Of a DNA stretch of 64,000 bases, positions 36,212 to 44,711 are shown in pieces. Within the stretch, counting starts at the first letter, position 1, and every line of letters begins with the position of its first letter. The stretch comes from Nocardioides humi (GTDB lineage: Bacteria; Actinomycetota; Actinomycetes; Propionibacteriales; Nocardioidaceae). The stretch spans positions 2,728,001 through 2,792,000 of the forward strand of contig NZ_CP041146.1 in the NCBI RefSeq assembly GCF_006494775.1. Reading direction: 5' to 3'. The notes below the pieces were generated by a model, which was not told the DNA's origin, ran no database searches, and saw nothing but the letters and a program-made list of their open reading frames with translations. The translations under genes were made by a program, and so were the position numbers.

Positions 36212-36700
36212 CTACTCCGGGCCCTCGCCCGCGCCGATGTGCTGCGCGAGGTACTGCGGCGCGCCGACCCGGCTGATCGCGTCGAGCTGGCTCTCGAACC
36301 AGTCGGCGTGCTTCTCCTCGTCGCGGACCATCTCCTCGAAGACCGCGGCGGTGCCGTGGTCGCCGAGCTGGTGGCACTCCTCGGCGGCGGCGTTGAACTG
36401 GGCGACCGCGGCCCGCTCGCTCGCGAGGGCGAGGTCGAGCATCTCCTCGGCGTTCTCGCCGACCTGGATGGCGTTGAGCCGCTGGACGTTGGGGTGGCCG
36501 TCGAACATCAGGATCCGGTTGATCAGGTCGTCGGCGTCCCGCATCTCGTCGATGGACAGGTCGTAGAAGACCTTCCCGAGCTTCGGCAGACCCCAGTTGT
36601 CGAGCATCCGGGCATGCAGGAAGTACGTGTTGGTCACGGTGAGCTCGAAGGTGAGCGCCTCGTTGAGGAGATCGACGACACGGGGATCGACTGGCTGCAC
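36212..36700 (-). CDS. bfr: bacterioferritin with an altered ferroxidase ligand
   Basis: A 162-residue four-helix ferritin with FELTVTNTYFLHARMLDNWGL. Ferroxidase ligands E19, E52, E95, E128 and H131 are present, and M53 is the heme ligand. The ligand equal to E. coli His54 is Asp55 here (DEMRDAD instead of DEMKHAD). The cage stores iron as ferric mineral. The GTG at 36700 follows a good GGAGG RBS; the longer frame to 36742 has a basic, non-family N-terminus. It lies beside Bfd, which reduces the heme to release iron. Confidence 0.9.
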   Translation of the reverse strand: MQPVDPRVVDLLNEALTFELTVTNTYFLHARMLDNWGLPKLGKVFYDLSIDEMRDADDLINRILMFDGHPNVQRLNAIQVGENAEEMLDLALASERAAVAQFNAAAEECHQLGDHGTAAVFEEMVRDEEKHADWFESQLDAISRVGAPQYLAQHIGAGEGPE

Positions 36701-36777
36701 GACACACCTCCGGCGATGGGGACCTGTCGCCGATGCTGGCACACGCCTCCCGGGGTGAGGCCAGACTCAGAACGCGA

Positions 36778-36981
36778 TCAGCTTGCGGCGCCGTCGGCCC
36801 GCAGGTGCGCGCACTCCTCCGCGTGGTGCTGCTGGACCAGGGCCTTCACCGAGAAGATGCAGGAGCCGCAGTCCTGGGCCGCGCCCGTCGTACGGCAGAC
36901 CGCGCCGACCGTGCGGGCGCCGTCGGCCAGGGCGACGTCGACGTCACGGTCCGTGACGACGCGGCACTGGCAGACGATCAT
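36778..36981 (-). CDS. bfd: bacterioferritin-associated ferredoxin (Bfd-like, 2Fe-2S)
   Basis: A 67-residue protein with four cluster cysteines in the Bfd pattern: VCQCRVVT at the N-terminus and CRTTGAAQDCGSC in the middle. Bfd donates electrons to bacterioferritin so that stored iron can be released, and it is induced when iron is short. The ATG is 4 bp from a near-perfect iron box at 36986, which agrees with that. Bfr lies 77 bp downstream on the same strand. Confidence 0.92.
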   Translation of the reverse strand: MIVCQCRVVTDRDVDVALADGARTVGAVCRTTGAAQDCGSCIFSVKALVQQHHAEECAHLRADGAAS

Positions 36982-36985
36982 GCAG

Positions 36986-37004
36986 ATAGGTTAGCCGAAC
37001 CTAA
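36986..37004. promoter_or_regulatory. DtxR/IdeR-type iron box upstream of bfd
   Basis: ATAGGTTAGCCGAACCTAA matches 17 of 19 positions of TWAGGTTAGSCTAACCTWA by hand comparison, the best of the three boxes in the window. It lies 4 bp before the bfd start and between bfd and the siderophore-interacting protein gene. Confidence 0.85.
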
Positions 37005-37025
37005 GCGGATCCCGCGATCGGCGTC

Positions 37026-37832
37026 TCACGCGAAGGTCTCGGCGTTCGTCTCGCGCACCCACGCGGCCTTCACGGCCCGCCACTCCTCGTCGTCCTGGCC
37101 GCGCCGCCAGTACGGCGAGCAGGAGAGCCGCTCGGGGTCGACGATGCGCTCGCCGAGCAGCACCCGGCGGACGGCGCGGGTCGCGCCCGCCTCGCCGTGC
37201 ACGAACGCGCTCACCGTGCCGGCCGGCCGCGGGAGCTCCGCGACCGCGTCGGCCAGCAGGTCCTCGAGCGCGTCCGTGCACCCCCGGCGGTGGACCCACC
37301 GGACGTCGAGGTTCCCGGGCGACGACAGCGGGATCTCGTCGGCCTCGTCCTCGACCTCCACCACGGCGACCACCGGGCGGCCGGCCGGCACCGCCTCGGC
37401 GCAGGCCGCGATCGCCGGCAGCGCGCTCTCGTCGCCGACGAGGAGGTAGCTGTCGGCGTCGGCGTGCGGCCGGTAGCCGCCCGCGGGACCGCGGAACTGC
37501 AGCCGGTCGCCGGGCCGGGCGTGCAGCGCCCACCGCCCGGCGTACCCCACCTCGCCGTGGGTGGCGATGTCGACCACCAGCTCGCCCCGCCCGTCGTCCC
37601 AGGACCGGACCGTGATCCGGCGCGGGAACGGCCGCTGCGGCCGCGGCAGGTCGCGGACCGCCTCGTCGTCGAACGGCACGGTGTAGGGCGCGGCGTCGGG
37701 CAGGAAGAAGCAGTTGACGTACTCGTCCGCGTCGCCGGTCGACGCGAACCCGTCGAGTCCCGGGCCGCCGAGGACGACCCGGACCAGGTGGGGGCTGAGA
37801 CGCTCGGTCCTGACGACCTCTCCGTACGACAT
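37026..37832 (-). CDS. siderophore-interacting protein (FAD-binding ferric-siderophore reductase)
   Basis: A 268-residue ViuB/YqjH-family flavoprotein. The FAD-binding barrel shows HLVRVVLGGPGLDGF, RPFPRRITVRSWDD and GPAGGYRP, followed by an NADPH-side domain (DSYLLVGDESALPAIAACAEAVPAGRPVVAVVEV) and the terminal YWRRGQDDEEW. It reduces ferric siderophores in the cytosol and frees iron. A weaker iron box overlaps its start codon. It would act after the ABC importer at 12-16 kb. Confidence 0.93.
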   Translation of the reverse strand: MSYGEVVRTERLSPHLVRVVLGGPGLDGFASTGDADEYVNCFFLPDAAPYTVPFDDEAVRDLPRPQRPFPRRITVRSWDDGRGELVVDIATHGEVGYAGRWALHARPGDRLQFRGPAGGYRPHADADSYLLVGDESALPAIAACAEAVPAGRPVVAVVEVEDEADEIPLSSPGNLDVRWVHRRGCTDALEDLLADAVAELPRPAGTVSAFVHGEAGATRAVRRVLLGERIVDPERLSCSPYWRRGQDDEEWRAVKAAWVRETNAETFA

Positions 37833-37850
37833 GAGGCGAGGCTAACCTAG
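37832..37850. promoter_or_regulatory. weaker iron box overlapping the siderophore-interacting protein start
   Basis: TGAGGCGAGGCTAACCTAG matches about 15 of 19 positions of the IdeR consensus; one half (GGCTAACCTA) is perfect. It touches the ATG at 37832, so a leaderless or very short-leader transcript is implied if it is functional. Confidence 0.5.
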
Positions 37851-37870
37851 CGGCCCCAGCCGGGCCGCGG

Positions 37871-39085
37871 TCAGCCCTGGGTGCGCAGGTACCGTCCGAA
37901 GTGGGGCACGGTGAACGCGATCCGCCCGCGCTCGCCGGAGTAGATCAGCCCCTTCTTCAGCAGCGAGTCGCGCGCGGGCGAGAGCGACTGCGGCCTCTTG
38001 CCGAGGACGCCGGCCACGTCGGCGGTGGCGACCGAGCCGACCGGGTCCTCGACGCCGTCGTCCGACGCGGCGACGGCGGCGTCGGCCATCGCGCGCAGGT
38101 AGTCGCGCTCGGCCGGGGTGGCGCGCTCGTAGCGGGAGCCGAAGAAGCCGACGGCCAGCTCGGCCTCGGCCTCGGGACCCGCGACGGCGACGTCGTCGAC
38201 GGTGATGGGGGTGCGCGGGGCGAGGTCCCACACGGAGCGGCCGTAGGCCTGGATGAAGTAGGGGTAGCCGCGGGTGGCGTCGTACATGGCGGCCAGGGCG
38301 TCGGGCGTGAACGCGGCGTCCTCCTCGGCGGCCGGGGCGACCAGGGCGCGGTCGGCGGCGCCGCGGGAGAGGCGGTCGATGCGCTGGTAGGAGAAGAGCC
38401 GCTCGGAGTAGGACTTGCTGGCGGAGAGCACGGCGGGCAGGTGGGGCAGCCCGGCGCCGACGACGATCACCGGCAGGCCGTTCTGGCTGAGCTCGTGGCA
38501 GGCGGCGCACAGCGCGGAGACGTCGTCGGCGCCGAGGTCCTGCATCTCGTCGACGAACACCGCGACGCCCTTGCCGACGTCCGCCGCGAGGCCGCCGACG
38601 TCGGTGAGCAGCTCGACCAGGTCGATCTCCACGTCGCCCGAGTCGGCCCGGCCACGGACGGCGGGCGCGTCGATCCCGGGACTCCAGCGGTCGCGCAGCT
38701 TGGCGTCCGCGCCCGCGTCGCGCTGCGCGAAGGAGCGGATCACGCCGAGCACGTGATCGGCCTCGCCGGGCTCCGGGGCGACCGGCCCGAGCTCGCGCAC
38801 GGCCTGGTGCAGCGCGGACGAGAGCGGCCGGCGCAGCGACTGGTCCGGCCGGGCCTCGAGCTTGCCGGTCCCCCACCCCTTGCGCACCGCCGCCGAGCGC
38901 AGGGCGTTGAGCAGCACGGTCTTGCCGACGCCGCGCAGCCCGGTGAGCACCAGCGAGCGCTCGGGGCGCCCGCGCGCGACCCGCTCGAGCACGACGTCGA
39001 ACGCCGCGAGCTGCTCGTCGCGCCCGGCGAGCTCCGGCGGGCGCTGCCCGGCGCCGGGGGCGTACGGATTGCGGATCGGGTCCAT
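37871..39085 (-). CDS. AAA ATPase with C-terminal winged-helix-like domain
   Basis: A 404-residue protein resembling ORC/Cdc6-type ATPases. Walker A is LTGLRGVGKTVLLNAL near residue 52, Walker B is GVAVFVDEMQDLGADD, and sensor-like VIVVGAGLPHLP follows. The last 60 residues (VAGVLGKRPQSLSPARDSLLKKGLIYSGERGRIAFTVPHFGRYLR) look like a winged helix. Related actinobacterial proteins are annotated only as ATP-binding. It is a single gene; the role is unknown. The start ATG 39085 directly precedes NPYAPGAGQRPP. Confidence 0.75.
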   Translation of the reverse strand: MDPIRNPYAPGAGQRPPELAGRDEQLAAFDVVLERVARGRPERSLVLTGLRGVGKTVLLNALRSAAVRKGWGTGKLEARPDQSLRRPLSSALHQAVRELGPVAPEPGEADHVLGVIRSFAQRDAGADAKLRDRWSPGIDAPAVRGRADSGDVEIDLVELLTDVGGLAADVGKGVAVFVDEMQDLGADDVSALCAACHELSQNGLPVIVVGAGLPHLPAVLSASKSYSERLFSYQRIDRLSRGAADRALVAPAAEEDAAFTPDALAAMYDATRGYPYFIQAYGRSVWDLAPRTPITVDDVAVAGPEAEAELAVGFFGSRYERATPAERDYLRAMADAAVAASDDGVEDPVGSVATADVAGVLGKRPQSLSPARDSLLKKGLIYSGERGRIAFTVPHFGRYLRTQG

Positions 39086-39182
39086 GATCCGACGCTATCG
39101 GGCTCTCTAGCGACTCCCCTAGACATCCCTAGCGTGTCGGATCGCCGGTCTGCCCCGGGCGCCGGCGGGCACTGCGGAGGGC

Positions 39183-39389
39183 ATGGATCCGGTGGTCTTC
39201 GCGTGGTCGGTCGCGCTGATCGTCACGGCCGGGACCCTCCCGCCGGGGATGATCCGCGCCCTCGCCTACCGGTCCGGCTCCGTCGACCACACCCCCGGGA
39301 TGCGGACGGTCGCGGCCGTCGTCCTCGGCATCGGCCTGGTCGGGCTCGTGTGCTTCCTGAGCCTCAGCGTCGCGCTGCTCGCCCGCTGA
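39183..39389 (+). CDS. small two-helix membrane protein
   Basis: A 68-residue protein, MDPVVFAWSVALIVTAGTLPPGMIRALAYRSGS and a second helix VVLGIGLVGLVCFLSLSVALLAR. Codon use is normal for the genome and GGAGGGC precedes the ATG. No family is recognised. It lies 32 bp upstream of mutM on the same strand. Confidence 0.55.
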   Translation: MDPVVFAWSVALIVTAGTLPPGMIRALAYRSGSVDHTPGMRTVAAVVLGIGLVGLVCFLSLSVALLAR

Positions 39390-39421
39390 CCGCGCCGCGC
39401 CGGCCCCACTACGCTGGGCTC

Positions 39422-40300
39422 GTGCCCGAGCTGCCCGAGGTGGAAGCCCTGGCCCTGGACCTGCGGGGCCGGCTGGAGGGGCGCGCCCTCACCCGCGTCC
39501 ACATCGCGGCGTTCAGCGCGCTCAAGACCTACGACCCGCCGCTGTCGGCGATCGAGGGCACCTTGGTCGACGATGTACGACGGCACGGCAAGTTCCTCGA
39601 CATCGAGGCCAGCGGGCTCCACCTTGTGCTCCACCTCGCGCGCGCCGGGTGGGTGCGGTGGAAGGACGAGGTGCCCGCGCTCCCGCCGCGCCCCAGCACC
39701 AAGTCGACGCTGGCCGTCCGGGTGGTCCTCGACGAGCGGGACGGCGTCACGCCGGGGCTCGACATCACCGAGGCCGGGACCAAGAAGTCGCTCGCGCTCT
39801 ACCTCGTCCGCGACCCGCTCGACGTACCCGGCATCGCGAGCCTCGGCCCCGACCCGCTCACCGACGACTTCACACCGGAGCGGCTCGCCGGGATCCTCGC
39901 CGACGCCGGCCGCAAGCAGCTCAAGGGCGTGCTCCGCCACCAGGGCACGATCGCGGGCATCGGCAACGCCTACTCCGACGAGATCCTGCACGCCGCGCGG
40001 ATGTCGCCGTTCAAGCCGGCCGACAGCCTGTCCGACGACGAGCTGTCGATCCTGTACGCCGCCGTCCGCGACACCCTCGGCGACGCCGTCGAGCGCTCCC
40101 GCGGCCTTGCGGCCAGCGAGCTGAAGAAGGAGAAGAAGTCACATCTCGCGGTGCACGGCCAGACCGGCAAGCCGTGCCCGGTCTGCGGCGACATCGTGCG
40201 CGAGGTGTCCTTCGCCGACTCGAGCCTGCAGTACTGCCCCACCTGCCAGACCGGCGGGAAGCCCCTCGCCGACCGGCGGATGAGCAGGCTGCTGAAGTGA
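39422..40300 (+). CDS. mutM: formamidopyrimidine-DNA glycosylase (Fpg/Nei family)
   Basis: A 292-residue base-excision repair enzyme. It begins PELPEVEALA after the GTG, so P2 is the catalytic amine and E3 the general acid. The central helix-two-turn-helix is LRHQGTIAGIGNAYSDEILHAARMSPF, and a C-terminal zinc finger CPVCGDI...YCPTCQ is intact. It removes 8-oxoguanine or oxidised pyrimidines and nicks the abasic site. The open frame continues far upstream, but Pro must be residue 2, which fixes the start. Its 3' end overlaps the convergent EamA gene by 162 bp. Confidence 0.93.
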   Translation: MPELPEVEALALDLRGRLEGRALTRVHIAAFSALKTYDPPLSAIEGTLVDDVRRHGKFLDIEASGLHLVLHLARAGWVRWKDEVPALPPRPSTKSTLAVRVVLDERDGVTPGLDITEAGTKKSLALYLVRDPLDVPGIASLGPDPLTDDFTPERLAGILADAGRKQLKGVLRHQGTIAGIGNAYSDEILHAARMSPFKPADSLSDDELSILYAAVRDTLGDAVERSRGLAASELKKEKKSHLAVHGQTGKPCPVCGDIVREVSFADSSLQYCPTCQTGGKPLADRRMSRLLK

Positions 40301-41170
40301 CCTCTCCCGGGCGGCGCGGCGCCCCGGCAGCTGCACCAGCACCACCGCACCGAGCACGAGCAGCCCGCCGAGCCACTGCGGCGCGGTCAGCACCTCCCCG
40401 AACACGACCGCCGCGCTGAGCACGGTCACCACCGGCTCGAGGATGGACAGGATCGCCGCGGTCGACGGACCGACCTTCGCGAGGCCGGCGAAGAAGAGCA
40501 GCACCGAACCGACCGTGCTGATCAGCACCAGCGCGGCCAGCCACCCCCAGCCGGCGGCGCCGAAGCCGAGATCGGGCATGCCGCGCACGGTGTCGACGGC
40601 GAGCAGTGCTCCGGTCGCGCCGGTGCAGACCAGCGCGGCGAGAGCGACCGGCGGGGTGCCCGCGGTGATGCGGTCGCCGATCACGATGTAGCCGGTGTAC
40701 GTCGCGGCGGCGCCGAGCGCCAGCAGCACGCCGAGCGCGTCGAACTGCCCGGTCGCGGCCCCGGCGAGCACCAGCCCGATGCCGCTCAGGGCGACCACGA
40801 GGGCGGCGACCCGGCGGGCGGAGGCCCGCTCGCGGCCGATCGCGATCGAGGCCACCATCACCGTGACCGGGTAGACGTAGAAGACGAGCGCGACGAGCGA
40901 GGCGTCGAGGTGCTGCAGGGCCGAGAAGTAGAAGGACGCCTGGACGGCGTACCCGAAGACGCCCATCGCCAGCCCGACCAGCACGGCGCGGCGGGTGAGG
41001 CCGCGCAGGGCCCCGGTGCCGGTCGCGATGACGAGGAGGACGGCGGCGGCCAGGCCGAAGCGCACCAGGAGCAGCGCCGGGACCGAGACGCCCTCGTCGT
41101 ACGCGGACTTGGCGAAGACCGCCATCAAGCCGAAGCCGGCGGCGGAGAGCAAGCAGGACAGGGCACCCAC
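40139..41170 (-). CDS. EamA/DMT-family transporter, extended over mutM
   Basis: A 343-residue reading frame. The first 290 residues are a ten-helix drug/metabolite transporter with two EamA repeats (SALQHLDASLVALVFYVYPV and GPSTAAILSILEPVVTVL). The final 50 residues, after PGRRAARERS, are the antisense of mutM and unlike the family. So either the protein has an unusual tail or the stop was lost. The GTG at 41170 is the likely start. It diverges from a LysR gene, the usual arrangement for a regulated exporter. Substrate unknown. Confidence 0.85.
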   Translation of the reverse strand: MGALSCLLSAAGFGLMAVFAKSAYDEGVSVPALLLVRFGLAAAVLLVIATGTGALRGLTRRAVLVGLAMGVFGYAVQASFYFSALQHLDASLVALVFYVYPVTVMVASIAIGRERASARRVAALVVALSGIGLVLAGAATGQFDALGVLLALGAAATYTGYIVIGDRITAGTPPVALAALVCTGATGALLAVDTVRGMPDLGFGAAGWGWLAALVLISTVGSVLLFFAGLAKVGPSTAAILSILEPVVTVLSAAVVFGEVLTAPQWLGGLLVLGAVVLVQLPGRRAARERSLQQPAHPPVGEGLPAGLAGGAVLQARVGEGHLAHDVAADRARLAGLAVHREM

Positions 41171-41247
41171 CCCGCCATGGTCGAGCCCGGCAACCGTTCA
41201 CGTCCATCACGGATTCCTATGGCCGATCGTGCAGATATGCTGAACAG

Positions 41248-42156
41248 ATGCTCGACCTGCACCGCCTCCGGCTGCTCCGGGAGGTGCACGGCCGCGGCAC
41301 GATCCATGCGGCCGCCGCCGCGCTGGGGTACTCCCCCAGCGCCGTCTCCCAGCAGCTCGCCGTCCTCGAGCGCGAGGCCGGCACGCCGCTGCTGGAGCGG
41401 ACCGGGCGCAACGTCCGGCTCACCGAGGCCGGCCTGGTGCTCGTCGGGCACGCGATCACGCTGCTCGAGGGGGTGGAGGCGGCCGAGGCCGAGCTGGCCA
41501 CCGTCGCGGCCGGCCGCGCGGCGGGCGTGGTGCGGATCTCCGCGTTCCAGTCCGCGCTGCTGCGGATCGTGGCGCCGGCGGTCCGCGCGCTGGCGGCCAG
41601 CCACCCCGACGTACGCGTGGAGGTGACCGAGGCCGAGGTCGAGCAGACCGCGCCCGGGCTGCGGCTGCACCAGTACGACCTCGTCATCGGCGACGAGTAC
41701 GACGACCAGCCGCGCCTCGTGCACGCCGACCTCCACCGCGAGCGGCTGCTGCGCGAGCGGCTGCACATCGTGCTCCCGGCCGACCACCCCGAGGCCCGCT
41801 CGAAGCGGGTCCCGATCTCGCGGCTGTCCGGGCTGGTGTGGGCTGCGTGCCAGCCGGGGACCGGTCAGCGGGCGATGCACCTGCGGGTGTGCCGGCAGTA
41901 CGGCGGCTTCGAGCCCGACGTGCGCCACAGCTCCGACGACTTCCTCATCCTGCTGGAGATGGCGCGCACCGCAGGGGCCGGCGCCCTGCTCCCCGACCTC
42001 GCCCTCGACGGCCGCGACGCCGGCGTCGCCGTACGCCCGCTGGCGGATGGACCGCTCGGCCGAGAGGTCTTCCTGCTGACCCGGCAGGCCCGCACGCCCG
42101 CGGTCGAGGCGGTCGCGGCGGCGCTCCACACGGCGGCGCCTAGGGTGGAGCCATGA
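41248..42156 (+). CDS. LysR-family transcriptional regulator
   Basis: A 302-residue regulator. The N-terminal winged helix is LHRLRLLREVHGRGTIHAAAAALGYSPSAVSQQLAVLEREAGTPLLERTGRNVRLT. An effector-binding type 2 periplasmic fold follows (VVRISAFQSALLRIVAPAVRAL, YDLVIGDEY). It is divergent from the EamA gene and likely controls it from the 77-bp gap. The stop overlaps the next ATG (ATGA), so the rhodanese is cotranscribed. Confidence 0.9.
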   Translation: MLDLHRLRLLREVHGRGTIHAAAAALGYSPSAVSQQLAVLEREAGTPLLERTGRNVRLTEAGLVLVGHAITLLEGVEAAEAELATVAAGRAAGVVRISAFQSALLRIVAPAVRALAASHPDVRVEVTEAEVEQTAPGLRLHQYDLVIGDEYDDQPRLVHADLHRERLLRERLHIVLPADHPEARSKRVPISRLSGLVWAACQPGTGQRAMHLRVCRQYGGFEPDVRHSSDDFLILLEMARTAGAGALLPDLALDGRDAGVAVRPLADGPLGREVFLLTRQARTPAVEAVAAALHTAAPRVEP

Positions 42157-42491
42157 TCCCCTCGATCGAGATCGACGCCGTCCCGGACCCGCTGCCCGAG
42201 GGCCTGGTGGTGCTCGACGTCCGCGAGGACGACGAGTGGGCCGCCGGCCGCATCGACGGCGCGCTGCACATCCCGCTGATGGAGCTGCCCGCGCGGCTCG
42301 GGGAGTTCGTGGAGCTCGAGGCGCCGCAGACGCTCGTGGTCTGCAAGGGCGGCGGGCGCTCGGCGCGGGCGGTGGCCTATCTCGCCCAGCAGGGGTACGA
42401 CGTCGTCAACCTCGTCGACGGCATGCTCGGCTGGGAGCGGGCGGGCCGGGCGATGGTCGCCGACGGCGACCAGCCGCCGACGGTCGTCTGA
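42153..42491 (+). CDS. rhodanese-like domain protein
   Basis: A single-domain rhodanese of 112 residues with VVLDVREDDEWAAGRIDGALHIP, the active-site loop VVCKGGGRSARA (catalytic Cys) and NLVDGMLGWERAG. It transfers sulfane sulfur or acts as a sulfur carrier. The ATG overlaps the lysR stop. A strong hairpin follows 24 bp after the stop. Confidence 0.92.
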   Translation: MIPSIEIDAVPDPLPEGLVVLDVREDDEWAAGRIDGALHIPLMELPARLGEFVELEAPQTLVVCKGGGRSARAVAYLAQQGYDVVNLVDGMLGWERAGRAMVADGDQPPTVV

Positions 42492-42514
42492 GCGACCGGA
42501 CGCACGCGACGAGA

Positions 42515-42546
42515 ACGGCCCCGCCGACCGAGGTCGGCGGGGCCGT
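42515..42546. terminator. hairpin terminator between rhodanese and lipoprotein genes
   Basis: ACGGCCCCGCCGACC is followed almost at once by its exact complement GGTCGGCGGGGCCGT, giving a stem of about 14 bp with a tight loop. It lies between convergent genes, so it can end transcripts from both sides. There is no U-tract. Confidence 0.75.
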
Positions 42547-42570
42547 CGCGTCACCGGCCGTCGGGTGACA

Positions 42571-42625
42571 CCGAGGTCACTCCGAGGTCACTCCGAGGTC
42601 ACTCCGAGGTCACTCCGAGGTCACT
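42571..42625. repeat. five perfect 11-bp tandem repeats
   Basis: The unit CCGAGGTCACT occurs five times in a row without change (starts 42571, 42582, 42593, 42604, 42615). The last unit overlaps the stop codon and final residue of the lipoprotein gene on the minus strand. Because 11 is not a multiple of three, copies could shift the frame if expanded, but here they lie after the stop. Confidence 0.92.
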
Positions 42626-43217
42626 CCGTGGGGATCTCGGACGGGAGGTCGGAGAGGAAGCTCTCCAGCTCCTCCGGGCTCGTCGGCAGGTCGCTCGGCA
42701 GGTCCGACAGGTCGGTCGGGATGTCGGTCGGGATGTCGTCGGTCGGGAGGTCCGTCGGCAGGTCGCTGGGAAGCTCCGTCGAGCCGCCGTCCGCGTCGGA
42801 GCAGGTCTCCGACTGGTAGGTGTTGAACGCCTCGGCCTTCTTCTGGTCGTCCTTGGAGATCTCGGCCTCGAAGGGGTCCTTGTCGTCCTTGAACGCCTTC
42901 TCGATGTCGTCGGCGTCGACCTTCTTCGCGGCGTCGAGCTGGATCTCGAAGCCCTCGCGCGCGTCGTCGGGGATGTCCTCGGGCGTGCCGACCTTCTCGA
43001 GCTCCTCGGCCTGCTTCTTGACGAGGTCCTCGACCTTGTCCCAGTCCTCGTCCTGGATCGCCTGGAAGAAGTCCTGGCCGGCCTCGGTGTTCTGCGAGGC
43101 CTTGCAGAAGTCCTCGACCGAGGCGTCGGTCGGAGCGCCTCCCCCGCACGCGGTGAGGGAGAGGGCGAGCAGGGCGGCGGCGCCGGCGGAGGCCAGCGGG
43201 CGCTTCAGGAGGGTCAT
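42621..43217 (-). CDS. lipoprotein A of a tandem paralogous pair
   Basis: A 198-residue protein with a lipoprotein signal (LLALSLTACGGG). The mature part is acidic and helical (DASVEDFCKASQNTEAGQDFFQ, KVGTPEDIPDDAREGFE, and a second Cys in YQSETCSD). The C-terminal 50 residues are degenerate LPSDLPTD/IPTD repeats ending SEIPTE. RBS AAAGG sits well for ATG 43217. The core matches the next gene (same C...C spacing, GTP-E-I--D-R-GFE), so they arose by duplication. Family and function are unknown to me; it is likely exported and membrane-anchored. Confidence 0.75.
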   Translation of the reverse strand: MTLLKRPLASAGAAALLALSLTACGGGAPTDASVEDFCKASQNTEAGQDFFQAIQDEDWDKVEDLVKKQAEELEKVGTPEDIPDDAREGFEIQLDAAKKVDADDIEKAFKDDKDPFEAEISKDDQKKAEAFNTYQSETCSDADGGSTELPSDLPTDLPTDDIPTDIPTDLSDLPSDLPTSPEELESFLSDLPSEIPTE

Positions 43218-43250
43218 CGTGTTGCCTTTCATCGGGAATATCGGGGGTGG

Positions 43251-43685
43251 TCAGCTGCCGAGCTGGTCGGCGCAGGTCTTCTCGACGTACTCGAAGAACG
43301 CGTCGGCGTCCTTCTCGTCGTCCTTGGAGACGCCGGGGATGGCGTCCGAGCCGTCCTTGTCGCCGAAGGACTTCTTCGCCTCGTCGTAGTCGAGGTCCGT
43401 GATGGTGTCGACGATGACCTCGAAGCCGTTGCGCTCGTCGTCGCCGATCTCCTTCGGCGTACCGATCTCGCCCAGGTCCTCGTAGGCGTCCTGCAGGTCC
43501 TCCCACTCGTCCTCGGTCGGCTCTTCGCCCGCCACCGACGTGGTCGCGGTCAGGACGTCCTGGACGCCGCCGCAGAAGTCCTTCGTCGAGGCGTCGGCCG
43601 GGTAGCTGCCACCGCACGCGGTCAGGGTGAGGCCCAGCAGGGCGGCCACGCCGGCGGCGGCCAGCGGGCGCTTGATCGGGGTCAT
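43251..43685 (-). CDS. lipoprotein B of a tandem paralogous pair
   Basis: A 144-residue lipoprotein (LLGLTLTACGGS) with the same core as lipoprotein A: DASTKDFCGGVQDVL, IGTPKEIGDDERNGFEVIVDTITD and a C-terminal Cys in EYVEKTCADQL. It lacks the LPSD repeat tail. RBS GGAAAGGAAA precedes ATG 43685. It is the first gene of the pair, 33 bp from the second. No function assigned. Confidence 0.75.
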   Translation of the reverse strand: MTPIKRPLAAAGVAALLGLTLTACGGSYPADASTKDFCGGVQDVLTATTSVAGEEPTEDEWEDLQDAYEDLGEIGTPKEIGDDERNGFEVIVDTITDLDYDEAKKSFGDKDGSDAIPGVSKDDEKDADAFFEYVEKTCADQLGS

Positions 43686-43873
43686 GTCGTTTCCTTTCCT
43701 AGGGGGTGGGCGCCTCGGCGTGCGACGAGCCAGGGCACGGCCGAGCAGGCGACCCGCGGTCACCCTGCCCCACCCGCCTCAGACTATTCACAGGCCCGGC
43801 GAACAGCAGGTTGCGGGCCCGTGACCGGCGTGGGCCGCACGCGTACGGCTCGCAGTGCCCGGGGCGGGTCCCG

Positions 43874-44598
43874 CTATTCGCCCCAGAGCGCCGCGGTCGG
43901 CACCGCCAGCAGGCCCTCCAGAGCGGCGAGGTACGACGCCCGCGTGATCTGCCGCACACCGAGGCCGGTGAGGTGCCGGGTGGCCCACTGGACGTCGATC
44001 AGCCGGTTGCCGGCGGCGCCGGCGGGGTCGGACCGGAGCCCCTCGACCAGACCGAGCAGCGCGACCTTGGAGGCGTCGGTGACGTGGTGGAACATCGACT
44101 CGCCGGCGAACAGGCCGCCGATCGCGACGCCGTACAGGCCCCCAGCGAGGCGGCCGTCCCGCCACGCCTCGACCGAGTGCGCCCAGCCGAGACGGTGGAG
44201 ATCGCCGTACGCACGGGCGATCCGGCCGTCGATCCAGCCGTGCGGCCGGCGCGGGTCGGCGCAGGCGGCGACGACCTCGTCGAAGGCGGTGTCGACGCGG
44301 ATCTCGAAGTCGCGCGCCGAGCGCCGCAGCGAGCGAGAGACCCGCAGCCCGTCGAGCTGCAGCACGCCGCGGTACGCCGGGCACCACCAGCCGATCGAGC
44401 GTCCCTCCGGCATCGGGAACAGCCCGCTGCGGTACGCCGCCAGCAGCGTCCCCGGCTCCAGGTCCGCCCCACCGCCACCAGGTCGCTGCCGTCGTGGGTG
44501 CCGTCCTCGTCGTCGTCCGGCTCGTCGAGCACCGGCAGCGCCGCCAGCTCCGCACGGCTCGGGAGGTCCCACTGCGTGGGCGGCGGCTCGACGGGCAC
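43874..44598 (-). CDS. aat: leucyl/phenylalanyl-tRNA--protein transferase, frameshifted as sequenced
   Basis: Adds Leu or Phe to N-terminal Lys/Arg of proteins for N-end-rule degradation. The N-terminus (VEPPPTQWDLPSRAELAALP to GSDLVAVG) is in one frame. The body, with LEPGTLLAAYRSGLFPMPEG, WWCPAYRGVLQLDGLRVSRSLRR, GRLAGGLYGVAIGGLFAGESMFHH and LIDVQWATRHLTGLGV, is in another. A missing base at CCCC 44467-44470 explains it, giving VAVGADLEPGTL. All family blocks are present, so the gene is likely intact in the organism. Confidence 0.9.
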
Positions 44599-44711
44599 GT
44601 GCTGAGCGTAGGGGGTGGCCGGTGTCGACCGCGCACCTCCCGAATCCGTCGTGGTCCGCCTGCCGGAGCGACAGATCTGGTTGGTGAGCAGGCGCTGGCT
44701 AGGCTCGGGGC

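Noticed and set aside
37901..39421. A long N-terminal extension of MutM
   Set aside because: The open frame continues upstream, but Fpg enzymes need Pro as residue 2 after Met removal, which fixes the start at 39422. The upstream part is antisense to the AAA ATPase gene.
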